A stretch of 64,000 nucleotides of DNA from Flammeovirgaceae bacterium. Its GTDB lineage: Bacteria; Bacteroidota; Bacteroidia; Cytophagales; Cyclobacteriaceae. The translations under genes were made by a program, and so were the position numbers. Positions 63,554-64,000 of the stretch are shown here, piece after piece (position 1 is the first letter of the stretch; every line of letters starts with the position of its first letter). The stretch lies in the NCBI GenBank assembly GCA_015180985.1, contig CP054185.1, forward strand, positions 62,001-126,000, written 5' to 3'. The notes beneath the pieces are model-generated. The model was not told the DNA's origin, ran no database searches, and saw nothing but the letters and a program-made list of their open reading frames with translations.

Positions 63554-64000
63554 TCAGTTCATCCGCAACTTCAGCTTTTTACCCAGTTCTTCAACCGAAG
63601 ATTTAAAGTTCGCATCGGTCTTCATCATGTCTTCCACCGATTCGAGCGCATGGATAACCGTGCTGTGATCGCGCCCGCCAAAATTTTCGCCTATCAGGGC
63701 CAGGGTTAACTGGGTATACCGTTTGCAAAAGTACATAGCTACCTGGCGGGGGATTACAATTTCGCGCTTTTTAACCTTTCCCTTCATCGACTCCAGGTCA
63801 ACTTTAAAATACTCTGAAACGGTTTTCTGAATAAAGTCAACGCTTACATCAGCTTGTATTTCCTTAATAATGTTTTTAAGAACTTCCTTTGCCAGATCAA
63901 GATCAATTTCCTTCTTCAACAAGGTGGCGTGAAAAATGAGTGAATTCAGCACACCTTCCATATCGCGCAGGTTGGTATCAACACTATAGGCCAGGTATTC
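63554..64000 (-). CDS. dnaA: Chromosomal replication initiator DnaA, C-terminal part (partial)
   Basis: The open frame runs from the right edge (EYLAYSVDTNLRDMEGVLN) to TAA at 63554; about 149 residues are visible. NLRDMEGVLN is part of the sensor-2/AAA+ lid region, and domain IV at the end has the DnaA DNA-binding signature GGRDHSTVIHALESVE with a helix-turn-helix. The AAA+ Walker motifs lie beyond the window. An ATG at 63961 is internal, not the start. It converges on uvrB with 50 bp between, without a clear terminator. Confidence 0.97.
   Translation of the reverse strand, partial: EYLAYSVDTNLRDMEGVLNSLIFHATLLKKEIDLDLAKEVLKNIIKEIQADVSVDFIQKTVSEYFKVDLESMKGKVKKREIVIPRQVAMYFCKRYTQLTLALIGENFGGRDHSTVIHALESVEDMMKTDANFKSSVEELGKKLKLRMN

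Overview
The window comes from a member of the Bacteroidota, most probably of the order Cytophagales. The evidence is a SusC/SusD outer-membrane pair, a very large subtilase ending in a type IX secretion (T9SS) sorting domain, a trigger factor starting on TTG, many other TTG/GTG starts, little Shine-Dalgarno signal, and repeated matches to the Bacteroidota promoter element TAnnTTTG. It is ordinary chromosome: dense, single-copy, mostly housekeeping genes. I found no insertion sequence, prophage, CRISPR array, rRNA or integron. No gene-free stretch exceeds 300 bases. The longest non-coding stretches hold the two tRNAs (7256-7527, 42056-42346) or LytTR-type repeats (35142-35286, 36172-36308).

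Left part (1-12.5 kb). The tail of a short-chain dehydrogenase is followed by a minus-strand block: Rel (ppGpp metabolism), a Fur-family repressor, a STAS protein, PurA and a membrane-anchored propeller protein. tRNA-Leu(UAG) and a plus-strand proteostasis block follow (tig, clpP, clpX), converging on lpxB and queD.

12.5-28.9 kb is entirely minus strand. It holds a SusC/SusD/lipoprotein uptake operon with its own terminator, a TPR-PD40-OmpA envelope protein, and a run lepA - two tiny ORFs - folD - queE - pabB - pabC that joins translation, folate and queuosine functions. A RES-Xre toxin-antitoxin pair with a palindromic operator and a secreted amidohydrolase lie beside it.

28.9-42.3 kb. A DUF4011-type SF1 helicase with a decayed nuclease-like tail overlaps a ComEA-like helix-hairpin-helix membrane protein. 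Facing away from them is a signalling island: ECF sigma factor, membrane partner, a membrane LytTR regulator and a small secreted protein, with helically phased CCCCA repeats. Next come a GCS2-type ligase, an RMD1/YagE protein, an S1/P1 nuclease, a YbjN-like protein and an AAA ATPase with a duplicated N-terminal module. tRNA-Arg(CCU) follows.

42.3-64 kb. A 2393-residue secreted subtilase and hflX (minus strand) are followed by a plus-strand exopolysaccharide operon: glycosyltransferase, rfbC, Wza-like export lipoprotein, Wzc-like tyrosine kinase, PHP phosphatase and epimerase. A TPR protein, phosphosulfolactate synthase-like protein, DUF368 protein, aroE and uvrB come next. The C-terminal part of dnaA enters from the right edge.

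The least explained elements are the phased LytTR-like repeats, the overlapping tiny ORFs behind lepA, the AAA protein with its duplicated module, the decayed nuclease tail of the helicase, and apparent leaderless starts for the Fur-family gene and queD. No single cassette is a clear new system. These are statements from reading the sequence; no database search was possible.
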